A DNA stretch of 22,616 nt. Origin: CAYRKQ01 sp964621845. GTDB lineage: Bacteria > Patescibacteriota > Saccharimonadia > Saccharimonadales > UBA7683. The DNA lies in NCBI GenBank assembly GCA_964621845.1, contig CAZUOL010000065.1, positions 1 to 22,616 of the forward strand, given 5' to 3'. The translations under genes were made by a program, and so were the position numbers. Under the pieces are notes generated by a model. That model saw only the letters and a program-made list of their open reading frames with translations. It was not told where the DNA came from and did not search any database. This document shows positions 14,587 through 20,990 of the stretch, in pieces (the stretch's first letter is position 1; every line of letters begins with the position of its first letter).

Positions 14587-16674
14587 ATGGCGACAGCAAA
14601 GTTAGATTTAGCAAAATTACGTAACATTGGTATTATCGCGCACATTGATGCGGGTAAAACAACCACCACCGAAGGTATTTTGTACCGAACCGGTATTAAC
14701 CACAAGATTGGTACGGTTCGTGGTGACGATGGTGGTGCAACAACCGACTGGATGGAACAAGAAAAGGAGCGTGGTATCACCATTACCTCAGCTGCTGTCA
14801 CCTGCTTCTGGAAGGAGCACCAGATCAACATTATCGATACGCCTGGGCACATCGACTTCACGGTTGAGGTTGAACGTTCGCTTCGTGTGCTCGACGGCGC
14901 TGTTACTATCTTCGATGGCAAAATGGGTGTTGAATCGCAGTCTGAAACGGTTTGGCGTCAGGCTGATAAGTATGGGGTACCTCGTATCTGCTTTATCAAT
15001 AAGATTAACCAAACTGGTGGTGACTTCTGGAAGTCCCTTGAAACTATCCATGCTCGACTTTCTAAAAAAGCGTATGCTGTACACATTCCTATTGGCTTTG
15101 AGCAAAGCATCAATGGTGTTGTTGATCTGCTTTCAATGAAGGCCTATACCTATACTGATTTCCATGATAAGGCGTTGGTTGAAGGTGAGATTCCTGAAGA
15201 TCTGAAAGAAAAAGCTCAAAACGCTCGATCATTGCTTATCGAAGCTGCTGTTGAACACGACGACGACTTGATGATGAAGTTCCTTGAAGAAGGCGAAGAA
15301 GCAATTACGAATGATGAATTCCGTGCCGCTCTTCGAAAAGGCGTGCTCTCAGGCGAAATGTTCTTAGTGTCAGGTGGTGATGGTCGTGGTGTTATTGTAG
15401 AAAAATTACTTGATATTATGACTGAATTCCTGCCAAGCCCGATTGATCGTGGCTCGGTATGGGGGACGCATCCAAAATCTGGGGATGAAATTGAACGTAA
15501 GCCTTCAAACGAAGAACCTTTTGCAGGTCTCGCTTTCAAAATCGCGACGGACCCATTTATGGGTAAACTCTGCTTTTTCCGTGTCTACTCTGGTGTTATA
15601 ACTGCTGGCTCATACGTATACAACAGCTCAACAGGCGAAAAAGAACGCGTTGGTCGTATTGTACGTATGCATGCTGATAAGCGCGAAGACGTTACCGAAG
15701 TTGAAGCAGGCGATATCGCAGCCATTGTTGGTCTCAAGGGTGCTACAACCGGTAATACGCTTTGCGATGTAAACAACACCATCATGCTAGAGAGCATTGA
15801 TTTTCCAGAGCCTCCTGTTTCAATTGCGATTGAACCGAAAACGAAGGCTGATCAAGAAAAAATGGCACTTGCCTTGCAGCGACTGGCTGAAGAAGATCCA
15901 ACCTTCCGTGTGCACACTGACGAAGAAACTGCACAAACCATTATTTCAGGCATGGGTGAGCTGCACCTCGAGATTATTGTAGATCGCATGAAGCGTGAGT
16001 TCTCGGTTGAAGCCAATATTGGTCAACCACAGGTTGCTTACCGTGAAACCATCAAAAAAGAAGTTGAGATTCAAGGCAAGTTTATTAAACAATCTGGTGG
16101 ACGTGGTCAGTACGGTGACGTATGGCTACGTCTTAAGCCGCAGGAGCCAGGCAAAGGATTTGAGTTCATCAACTCCATTAAAGGCGGTGTGGTTCCACAA
16201 GAATACATCAAGCCAGTTGAGGCCGGTATTAAAGAAGCAATGGGCAACGGCGTTATTGCCGGCTACCCAGTAGTAGATCTTTCCGCCGAGCTCTACGACG
16301 GTAGCTACCACGATGTTGACTCAAACGAAATGGCCTTTAAAATCGCTGGTAGCATGGCGCTTCAAGCCGGTGTAAAACAAGGCGCTCCAGTGTTGCTTGA
16401 ACCTGTTATGAAGGTAGAAGTGGTTACTCCCGAAGAATTTATGGGTGACGTTATCGGCGATCTTAACTCACGCCGAGGTCGTGTCGAAAGCATGGAGGAT
16501 CGCTCCAATGCGAAGGTGATTACTGCCTTTGTGCCACTAGCCGAAATGTTTGGCTACACAACTGATATTCGCTCGATGACGCAAGGTCGTGCAAGCTCGA
16601 CTATGGAGCTTGATCACTACGAAGAAGTGCCACCAAACGTGGCTGAAGCGGTCATTGCAAAACGCGCAAAGTAG
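14587..16674 (+). CDS. fusA: Elongation factor G, with NKIN in place of NKxD
   Basis: A 695-aa translational GTPase that drives ribosome translocation. Domain I: P-loop AHIDAGKTT (18-26), RGITITSA (62-69), DTPGH (84-88, with catalytic-type His88). Domains II to V follow in the usual order, including GELHLEIIVDRM, the domain IV loop GYPVVDLSAELYDGSYHDVDS, and MFGYTTDIRSMTQGRAS. Length is typical of canonical EF-G. Two guanine-contact motifs deviate: G4 is N138-K139-I140-N141 instead of NKxD, and the G5 SA motif reads SGG (262-264). It is not a TetM-type protein, since surrounding sequence is canonical EF-G. AGGAGAA precedes the ATG. Confidence 0.98.
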   Translation: MATAKLDLAKLRNIGIIAHIDAGKTTTTEGILYRTGINHKIGTVRGDDGGATTDWMEQEKERGITITSAAVTCFWKEHQINIIDTPGHIDFTVEVERSLRVLDGAVTIFDGKMGVESQSETVWRQADKYGVPRICFINKINQTGGDFWKSLETIHARLSKKAYAVHIPIGFEQSINGVVDLLSMKAYTYTDFHDKALVEGEIPEDLKEKAQNARSLLIEAAVEHDDDLMMKFLEEGEEAITNDEFRAALRKGVLSGEMFLVSGGDGRGVIVEKLLDIMTEFLPSPIDRGSVWGTHPKSGDEIERKPSNEEPFAGLAFKIATDPFMGKLCFFRVYSGVITAGSYVYNSSTGEKERVGRIVRMHADKREDVTEVEAGDIAAIVGLKGATTGNTLCDVNNTIMLESIDFPEPPVSIAIEPKTKADQEKMALALQRLAEEDPTFRVHTDEETAQTIISGMGELHLEIIVDRMKREFSVEANIGQPQVAYRETIKKEVEIQGKFIKQSGGRGQYGDVWLRLKPQEPGKGFEFINSIKGGVVPQEYIKPVEAGIKEAMGNGVIAGYPVVDLSAELYDGSYHDVDSNEMAFKIAGSMALQAGVKQGAPVLLEPVMKVEVVTPEEFMGDVIGDLNSRRGRVESMEDRSNAKVITAFVPLAEMFGYTTDIRSMTQGRASSTMELDHYEEVPPNVAEAVIAKRAK

Positions 16675-16682
16675 CATACTCT

Positions 16683-16958
16683 ATGACTACCCCGCATGTG
16701 CTTTTCAGATACGAACTACCTGAGATTTGCCAAACAGGATGCCCGAGAGCTGCACAGTGTATGAGTGATCCTAGTTCAGAACGTTTCGTTGATATTGTTC
16801 AACGAGCATCGGAATTATCGACAGTTGGTGTAGCAAGATATTTAGTTTCTTTTTCTTGCAAGGGCCCAACCGTAACAACCAGTAAATTTTTTAGACGTCA
16901 AATGAACAGGTGTAATCTTGCGCAGTCCGCCATACGAAAGACGGTATCGCCAGAATAA
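16683..16958 (+). CDS. Orphan 91-aa Cys-containing protein between fusA and tuf
   Basis: A 91-aa protein I do not recognise, starting 8 nt after fusA. It has five Cys: C16, C20 and C27 in the N-terminal part (ICQTGCPRAAQC), one in SFSCKGP and one in MNRCNL. The C-terminal third is basic. The early Cys spacing (Cx3Cx6C) could bind metal, but no known family pattern is matched. There is no clear Shine-Dalgarno sequence. Placement inside the str operon after fusA suggests co-transcription; the tuf promoter lies downstream of it. Because the gene is short and unrecognised, a spurious frame cannot be excluded. Confidence 0.5.
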   Translation: MTTPHVLFRYELPEICQTGCPRAAQCMSDPSSERFVDIVQRASELSTVGVARYLVSFSCKGPTVTTSKFFRRQMNRCNLAQSAIRKTVSPE

Positions 16959-16989
16959 AACACATAGTGCAATATTCGATAACAAATAC

Positions 16990-17018
16990 TTGATAACAGA
17001 GTGTATTTTCGTTATACT
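16990..17018 (+). promoter_or_regulatory. tuf promoter
   Basis: -35 TTGATA (16990-16995), 17-nt spacer, -10 TATACT (17013-17018), a near-consensus pair as expected for a very highly expressed gene. The predicted start near 17025 leaves a leader of about 94 nt in which ATTGC (17042-17046) can pair with GCAAT (17063-17067). Confidence 0.7.
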
Positions 17019-17103
17019 TATATAGTATCTCGCGTGAGGGCATTGCTTGAGTGTAAACCCATGCAATATGGACCGCGTGACAATCAAATATAAGTTATAA
17101 ATA

Positions 17104-17116
17104 AAGGAGTAACTCC
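17104..17116 (+). promoter_or_regulatory. tuf ribosome-binding site within a short hairpin
   Basis: AAGGAG is followed at once by TAACTCC, so GGAG (17106-17109) can pair with CTCC (17113-17116) over a three-base loop. The stem is weak (4 bp) but would partly mask the Shine-Dalgarno sequence 9 nt before the tuf ATG. Confidence 0.4.
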
Positions 17117-17118
17117 AC

Positions 17119-18300
17119 ATGGCAGATTTTGATCGTTCAAAACCTCATGTAAACGTTGGTACCATGGGTCACGTTGACCACGGTAAAACAACACTAACTG
17201 CAGCTATTACAGCTGTGCTAGCTAAAAAGCTTCCAAGCGACGTAAACAAACCAATTGCGTACGATCAGATCGATAACGCACCAGAAGAAAAGCAACGTGG
17301 TATCACTATCGCTACTTCTCACCAAGAATATGAAACTGAAAAGCGTCACTACGCACACGTAGATATGCCTGGTCACGCCGACTACGTGAAGAACATGATC
17401 ACCGGTGCTGCACAGGTTGACGGTGCTATTTTGGTAGTTTCAGCTGCTGATGGCCCTATGCCTCAAACTCGTGAGCACGTACTGCTTGCCAAACAAGTTG
17501 GTGTGCCAAAAATCGTTGTATTTCTTAACAAGATGGATCTTGCTGATCCTGAATTGGTTGAATTGGTTGAAGAAGATGTTCGTGATCTTCTTGCGAAGTA
17601 CGAATTTGATCGTGACTGCCCAATTGTAAAGGGTTCTGCTACAAAAGCACTTGAAGGTTCTGCATCTGACGAAGACGCTGTTATGGAACTTGTAAAGGCT
17701 ATGGATGATTACATTCCAGAACCAACTCGTGATCTTGATAAGCCATTCTTGATGCCTATCGAAGACGTGTTCTCAATCAATGGTCGTGGTACTGTTGATA
17801 CGGGTCGTGTTGAAACCGGTACCGTGAGCGTAAACGACGAAGTTGAAATTGTTGGTATCCGAGACACTCAAAAATCAGTTGTAACTGGTATCGAAGCCTT
17901 CAAGAAATCACTTGATAAAGGTATGGCTGGTGATAACGCTGGTGTATTGCTTCGTGGTATTGAGCGCGATGACATTGAGCGCGGTCAAGTTTTGGCGAAG
18001 CCTGGTACGATCACTCCTCACACTGAGTTTGATGCCGAGGTATACGTTCTTACCAAAGAAGAAGGTGGGCGCCACACGCCATTCTTCAAGGGCTACAAAC
18101 CACAGTTCTACTTCCGAACTACTGATGTAACCGGCGAAGTTGAACTTCCAGCAGATAAAGAAATGGTAATGCCTGGTGACACTGTAACCTTTAAGGTGAA
18201 GCTGCTCGCTCCAATTGCTATGGATGATGGTCTCCGATTCGCCATCCGCGAAGGCGGCCGCACTGTTGGTGCTGGTGTTGTTACAAAGATCACTAAATAA
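17119..18300 (+). CDS. tuf: Elongation factor Tu
   Basis: A 393-aa GTPase that brings aminoacyl-tRNA to the ribosomal A site. G motifs: GHVDHGKT (17-24), RGITI (60-64), DMPGH (82-86), NKMD in VFLNKMDLAD, and GSA in KGSATKAL. Domains II and III follow, with SINGRGTVDTGRVETG and the C-terminal REGGRTVGAGVVTKI. The G4 and G5 motifs are standard, unlike those of the neighbouring EF-G. The E. coli Cys81 position is Met83 (DMPGHADY), and domain II reads GTVDTGRVETG where GTVVTGRVERG is common. It has its own promoter, leader and a strong downstream terminator, so it can be transcribed apart from fusA. Confidence 0.99.
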   Translation: MADFDRSKPHVNVGTMGHVDHGKTTLTAAITAVLAKKLPSDVNKPIAYDQIDNAPEEKQRGITIATSHQEYETEKRHYAHVDMPGHADYVKNMITGAAQVDGAILVVSAADGPMPQTREHVLLAKQVGVPKIVVFLNKMDLADPELVELVEEDVRDLLAKYEFDRDCPIVKGSATKALEGSASDEDAVMELVKAMDDYIPEPTRDLDKPFLMPIEDVFSINGRGTVDTGRVETGTVSVNDEVEIVGIRDTQKSVVTGIEAFKKSLDKGMAGDNAGVLLRGIERDDIERGQVLAKPGTITPHTEFDAEVYVLTKEEGGRHTPFFKGYKPQFYFRTTDVTGEVELPADKEMVMPGDTVTFKVKLLAPIAMDDGLRFAIREGGRTVGAGVVTKITK

Positions 18301-18317
18301 CGGATCTTAAGTAACAA

Positions 18318-18348
18318 AAAAGAGGTGTTCATTACGAGCACCTCTTTT
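18318..18348 (+). terminator. Intrinsic terminator after tuf
   Basis: A 13-bp stem (18318-18330 with 18336-18348, one G-T wobble) closes a 5-nt loop ATTAC. Its right arm ends in TTTT and its left arm begins in an A-run, so it may also work on the other strand. It closes the str transcription unit 18 nt after the tuf stop. Confidence 0.9.
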
Positions 18349-18373
18349 CATTCGTGTACATCTTAGCTAAGAT
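18345..18373 (+). promoter_or_regulatory. Promoter of the small gene at 18380, leaderless layout
   Basis: A -35-like TTTTCA (18345-18350) overlaps the T tail of the tuf terminator. After a 17-nt spacer comes -10 TAAGAT (18368-18373), then 6 nt (TGAAGT) and ATG 18380. Same geometry as clpP and the GNAT at 5330, with weaker hexamers. Confidence 0.5.
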
Positions 18374-18379
18374 TGAAGT

Positions 18380-18571
18380 ATGCGAGAAAGTAAAGAACCC
18401 TGGCAAAGAAATGCAGCCGAGCGCGAAGCGGCTCGAAATAGGGTAGCTGATGAAATCGGAATGCAAGCTACATCTCGCTATGTGCCACCGGTAGGACCAG
18501 GCTCGAAGTCACTACCGCCAAATGGCAGTTGGCGCGATCCTGAAAACGTAGGCGTACGTGGTTTGATGTAA
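18380..18571 (+). CDS. Orphan 63-aa hydrophilic protein
   Basis: A 63-aa protein I do not recognise. The N-terminal half is charged and probably helical (WQRNAAEREAARNRVADEI, about 8-26); the C-terminal half is Pro/Gly-rich (YVPPVGPGSKSLPPNG, about 34-49) and probably extended. No Cys, signal or membrane segment. There is no Shine-Dalgarno sequence, but a leaderless-type promoter stands directly upstream. It lies alone between the tuf terminator and the S10 unit. Support is moderate: the promoter geometry and open frame only. Confidence 0.5.
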   Translation: MRESKEPWQRNAAEREAARNRVADEIGMQATSRYVPPVGPGSKSLPPNGSWRDPENVGVRGLM

Positions 18572-18654
18572 CAGCCAACAACACTGAATGTGTTAATCAT
18601 TTACAACTTGTGAATAGTTAAAAATTCCAGTGCGCAATATTAATGATTTTGTCT

Positions 18655-18873
18655 ATGGACCGTGAAGGAATTGATAGATCAAAATATATTGTGCCACCAC
18701 ATCCAACACAAGTGCGTATTAGTGAACCATTCTGCTACGAAAGGGATATGGCCTGTGTGAGTTGTGGTGAGGGTGTCTATCCAGACCAGCTAGCACTCGA
18801 TCAATCACCAATGTTTGTGACAAGCGGCAGCATCGTTCTGAAGCAGATCGTCGAAAACTCTGAAGTTGCTTGA
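18655..18873 (+). CDS. Orphan 72-aa protein with a CxxC pair
   Basis: A protein of 72 aa if it starts at ATG 18655, or 76 aa from ATG 18643; I do not recognise it. It contains SKYIVPPHP near the start, then CYERDMACVSCGEG, with a CxxC pair plus an earlier Cys seven residues upstream, and a hydrophobic C-terminal stretch (MFVTSGSIVLKQIV). No Shine-Dalgarno site stands before either ATG. An AATGAT (18642-18647) lies 7 nt before ATG 18655, with TTAAAA (18618-18623) as a -35-like element at an 18-nt spacing, a weaker version of the leaderless layout seen elsewhere. The stop TGA overlaps the -35 of the next promoter. Confidence 0.5.
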   Translation: MDREGIDRSKYIVPPHPTQVRISEPFCYERDMACVSCGEGVYPDQLALDQSPMFVTSGSIVLKQIVENSEVA

Positions 18874-18898
18874 TCTATCTTATTAAATGTTATAAAAT
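18870..18898 (+). promoter_or_regulatory. Promoter of the rpsJ unit
   Basis: -35 TTGATC (18870-18875), 17-nt spacer, -10 TAAAAT (18893-18898). An overlapping extended -10, TGT-TATAAA (18888-18896), is also possible. The predicted start is near 18905, giving a leader of about 90 nt. Confidence 0.55.
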
Positions 18899-18916
18899 GA
18901 CACTACAATATAAATT

Positions 18917-18972
18917 GTGGTGACTAAAAGTCCTCATTCAACTCTCATAGTTGGCTGATGATGTTACACCAC
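18917..18972 (+). promoter_or_regulatory. Branched structured leader of the rpsJ unit
   Basis: Outer stem GTGGT (18917-18921) with ACCAC (18968-18972) encloses two hairpins: GACT/AGTC (18922-18925 with 18929-18932, loop AAA) and CAACT/AGTTG (18939-18943 with 18949-18953, loop CTCAT). All pairs are exact, giving a compact three-way junction ahead of the ribosome-binding site AAAGGA (18981-18986). It could be a ribosomal-protein autoregulatory site, by analogy with the E. coli S10 leader bound by L4, but it does not look like that leader. Confidence 0.45.
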
Positions 18973-18993
18973 TCCAAGTGAAAGGATTATTTC

Positions 18994-19191
18994 ATGCCAT
19001 CAATAGAAACACCATTAACAAATGCAAGTGGTGATGTAATGGCTGTAAGCGACGGACGCGTAGACAGTCCGATATACGATCCAAGGGGGAAAGACCTCAA
19101 AGGCTACCCGTTGCCTGTTGTTGTTGATCCAGGAATCGTAGCGGAAGTACCTGCGGGTTACGGCGATATCAAAATAGAAGGAGAAGCATAA
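18994..19191 (+). CDS. Orphan 65-aa protein coupled to rpsJ
   Basis: A 65-aa protein I do not recognise. It is rich in Pro, Val, Asp and Gly (SPIYDPRGK, then LPVVVDPGIVAEVPAGYGD), has no Cys and looks mainly extended. AAAGGA stands 7 nt before the ATG. The stop overlaps the rpsJ ATG by 1 nt (TAATG) and its final codons carry AAGGAG for rpsJ, so S10 synthesis is probably coupled to its translation. It may be a small protein or a regulatory leader reading frame. The good ribosome-binding site and overlap argue that it is translated. Confidence 0.7.
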   Translation: MPSIETPLTNASGDVMAVSDGRVDSPIYDPRGKDLKGYPLPVVVDPGIVAEVPAGYGDIKIEGEA

Positions 19192-19514
19192 TGTCAGAAT
19201 CAACACCAAAGCAAAAAATTCGTATTCGTCTAAAGGCATATGATCATAAAATTATAGATCAATCGGCTAAGCAGATTATCGACACCGCTCTCCGCACAGG
19301 CGCAACCATTAACGGCCCCATTCCACTGCCAACACGTAAAAGCAAGTATACGGTGGTAAAAAGTCCGCATGTCTACAAAAAAGGTATGGAACAGTTTGAA
19401 ATGCGCGTCCACAAGCGCTTGATTGATATTCTTGAACCAACTCCAAAGACGGTAGATTCATTGATGAATCTTTCATTGCCTGCCGGCTGCGATGCCGAAA
19501 TCAAAATGAACTAG
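19191..19514 (+). CDS. rpsJ: 30S ribosomal protein S10
   Basis: A 107-aa S10 (uS10), part of the 30S head; in many bacteria also the NusE antitermination factor. Seen: KIRIRLKAYDHKIIDQSAKQ (about 9-28), RTGATINGPIPLPT (about 35-48), the SPHVYKKGMEQFEMRVHKRLIDI region, and the end LMNLSLPAGCDAEIKMN, with Cys in place of the common Val in LPAGV. Length is near the usual 102-105. It is separated from rplC by a 220-aa orphan gene and a promoter, unlike the normal S10 operon. Confidence 0.98.
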   Translation: MSESTPKQKIRIRLKAYDHKIIDQSAKQIIDTALRTGATINGPIPLPTRKSKYTVVKSPHVYKKGMEQFEMRVHKRLIDILEPTPKTVDSLMNLSLPAGCDAEIKMN

Positions 19515-19540
19515 TTCGTCTAAGATAAGGAAGAAGAAAA

Positions 19541-20203
19541 ATGTCCTCTCCTGAATTCAAAGAATACCGCTTCAGCGACGTATCTGAACGACTCGTTGTG
19601 CCTGCAATCTGTAACGATCCGTATATGGGTCTACCAATTCCTGCTGAAGGGTCCTATTCGCATACAATTGTGGATGATGTACCTGATGTTGCAATCGCGT
19701 CGTCCAATGTTTCTAGCGGTTTTGTCGCTACAAATTGGCGGTACATGGAAAGGCAGCTCCCTGAAGATTGGTTGTTGCATCGTGAACATGTAGAAATTGT
19801 AGGTGATTTCTCGTATACAGAACCAGATGAGTTCGGTACGTCAGGTGAAATATATAAACTGTCTGATGCGATCCGAGGATCTATGAAAACAGCATTCGGC
19901 GTAACAATGTTTGATGTGGGCTGCGAAGGTGGCAAATCCAGTCCTATGAATGGGCTTTTTTCACGTAAACGATATGTCGAAGAGTTCCCATTTACGACTA
20001 ATACTTCTGGCGCCCCTGTCAGCCCCTGGATATCTGTTTTGGACATCTACAAGCTTCGTTCATACGTTTGGAGCGAGGGTCCAGCACGAACATCGATAAC
20101 AGGCGAAACCCTAACCCCAACATACAATCCACAAAAGCGCCCGCTGGCAGTATTTGCATCAGCAAAGATTGTATTCAATAATCCTGATATCATTCAAGTG
20201 TAA
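19541..20203 (+). CDS. Orphan 220-aa protein between rpsJ and rplC
   Basis: A 220-aa protein I do not recognise, in a spot where rpsJ and rplC are normally neighbours. AAGGAAGAAG stands just before the ATG, a strong ribosome-binding site. It is soluble in look, without signal peptide or membrane helix, and rich in Ser, Pro, Tyr, Trp and Phe, suggesting a beta-rich fold. It has two Cys (C24 and one in DVGCEGGK). Notable short stretches: DPYMGLPIPAEGSYSHTIVDD near the N-terminus, GCEGGKSSPMNGLFSRKR in the middle and PISVLDIYKLRS-like SPWISVLDIYKLRS later. It is probably co-transcribed with rpsJ (26-nt gap) and ends just before the rplC promoter. Function cannot be inferred from sequence. Confidence 0.8.
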   Translation: MSSPEFKEYRFSDVSERLVVPAICNDPYMGLPIPAEGSYSHTIVDDVPDVAIASSNVSSGFVATNWRYMERQLPEDWLLHREHVEIVGDFSYTEPDEFGTSGEIYKLSDAIRGSMKTAFGVTMFDVGCEGGKSSPMNGLFSRKRYVEEFPFTTNTSGAPVSPWISVLDIYKLRSYVWSEGPARTSITGETLTPTYNPQKRPLAVFASAKIVFNNPDIIQV

Positions 20204-20210
20204 ATTATAG

Positions 20211-20240
20211 TTGACACTACTGTTAGTTTTTTGGTACACT
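20211..20240 (+). promoter_or_regulatory. rplC operon promoter
   Basis: Consensus -35 TTGACA (20211-20216), 18-nt spacer, extended -10 TGg-TACACT (TG at 20232-20233, hexamer 20235-20240). This is the closest to consensus in the window. It starts the rplC-rplD-rplW-rplB unit with a leader of about 120 nt from near 20247. Confidence 0.75.
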
Positions 20241-20260
20241 ACTTTGGTAACTTTATGCCT

Positions 20261-20328
20261 AAGTACAACTTGGCACATCTGTAAGTCTTATTGAACAGAT
20301 CAGAAACTGCAGATAGCCCAAGATTTTT
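20261..20328 (+). promoter_or_regulatory. Attenuator-like leader of the rplC operon
   Basis: CTTGG (20269-20273) pairs with CCAAG (20318-20322), which is followed by A and five T (20324-20328), as in a weak intrinsic terminator. Inside lies an exact 6-bp hairpin ATCTGT/ACAGAT (20277-20282 with 20295-20300). A competing hairpin, AAGT/ACTT (20261-20264 with 20268-20271), uses part of the left arm. L4 (rplD) is encoded in this operon, so L4-type autogenous attenuation is a reasonable idea but is not shown. Confidence 0.45.
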
Positions 20329-20368
20329 ATGTGCAAAATAGAGGCTCACAAGTAAAAATAAGGAACAT

Positions 20369-20989
20369 ATGAAGGCTTTACTCGGAACAAAATTAGGCAT
20401 GACTCAAGTTCTCGCTGAGGACGGTACCCTTACGCCGGTAACTATTTTGCAAGTGGGCCCGTGTGTAGTAACGCAAGTAAAAACAACCGAAAAAGATGGC
20501 TACAACGCACTGCAAGTGGCACTTGACGGTGGCAAGAATATTTCAAAGTCAGTTAAAGGTCACGTGGCGAAAGCGGGTAAGGAATTTATGCCACGCATTA
20601 TCCGAGAGTTTCGCGATATGACATTAGATGAGGAGCAAATGAAAGAGGGCTCCTCTTTTGATGTGTCTCAATTTGAAATTGGCGATAAGGTGAAGGTAAC
20701 TGGCACGAGCAAGGGCAAAGGTTTTGCTGGCACCGTCAAACGCCACAATTTTAACACGAGCGCTGAAACGCACGGCGGCAACGGCATGGTTCGCAGACCA
20801 GGTTCAATTGGCTCAATGTACCCTCAGAAAGTGTTTAAAGGTAAGCGTATGGCAGGCCAAATGGGTCACGAGCGCGTAACGGTGTCTAACCTTACGGTTG
20901 CCTACATTGATGCAGAAAACAACTTGATGGGCGTTAAAGGTGCGGTGCCTGGACCTAAAAAGAGTAACGTAGTGGTGGTAGGAGCGTAA
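20369..20989 (+). CDS. rplC: 50S ribosomal protein L3
   Basis: A 206-aa L3 (uL3), an early-assembly protein reaching towards the peptidyl transferase centre. Seen: LLGTKLGMTQVLAEDG (4-19), VTGTSKGKGFAGTVKRHNF (about 110-128), RRPGSIGSMYPQKVFKGKRMAGQMGHERVT, whose GKRMAGQMG includes the Gln methylated in some species, and the C-terminal VKGAVPGPKKSNVVV. Length is typical. AAGGA precedes the ATG. rplD starts 1 nt after the stop. Confidence 0.98.
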   Translation: MKALLGTKLGMTQVLAEDGTLTPVTILQVGPCVVTQVKTTEKDGYNALQVALDGGKNISKSVKGHVAKAGKEFMPRIIREFRDMTLDEEQMKEGSSFDVSQFEIGDKVKVTGTSKGKGFAGTVKRHNFNTSAETHGGNGMVRRPGSIGSMYPQKVFKGKRMAGQMGHERVTVSNLTVAYIDAENNLMGVKGAVPGPKKSNVVVVGA

Positions 20990-20990
20990 T

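Noticed and set aside
18580..18594. AACAC/GTGTT hairpin after the gene at 18380 as a terminator
   Set aside because: Only 5 bp and AT-rich, without a following T-run.
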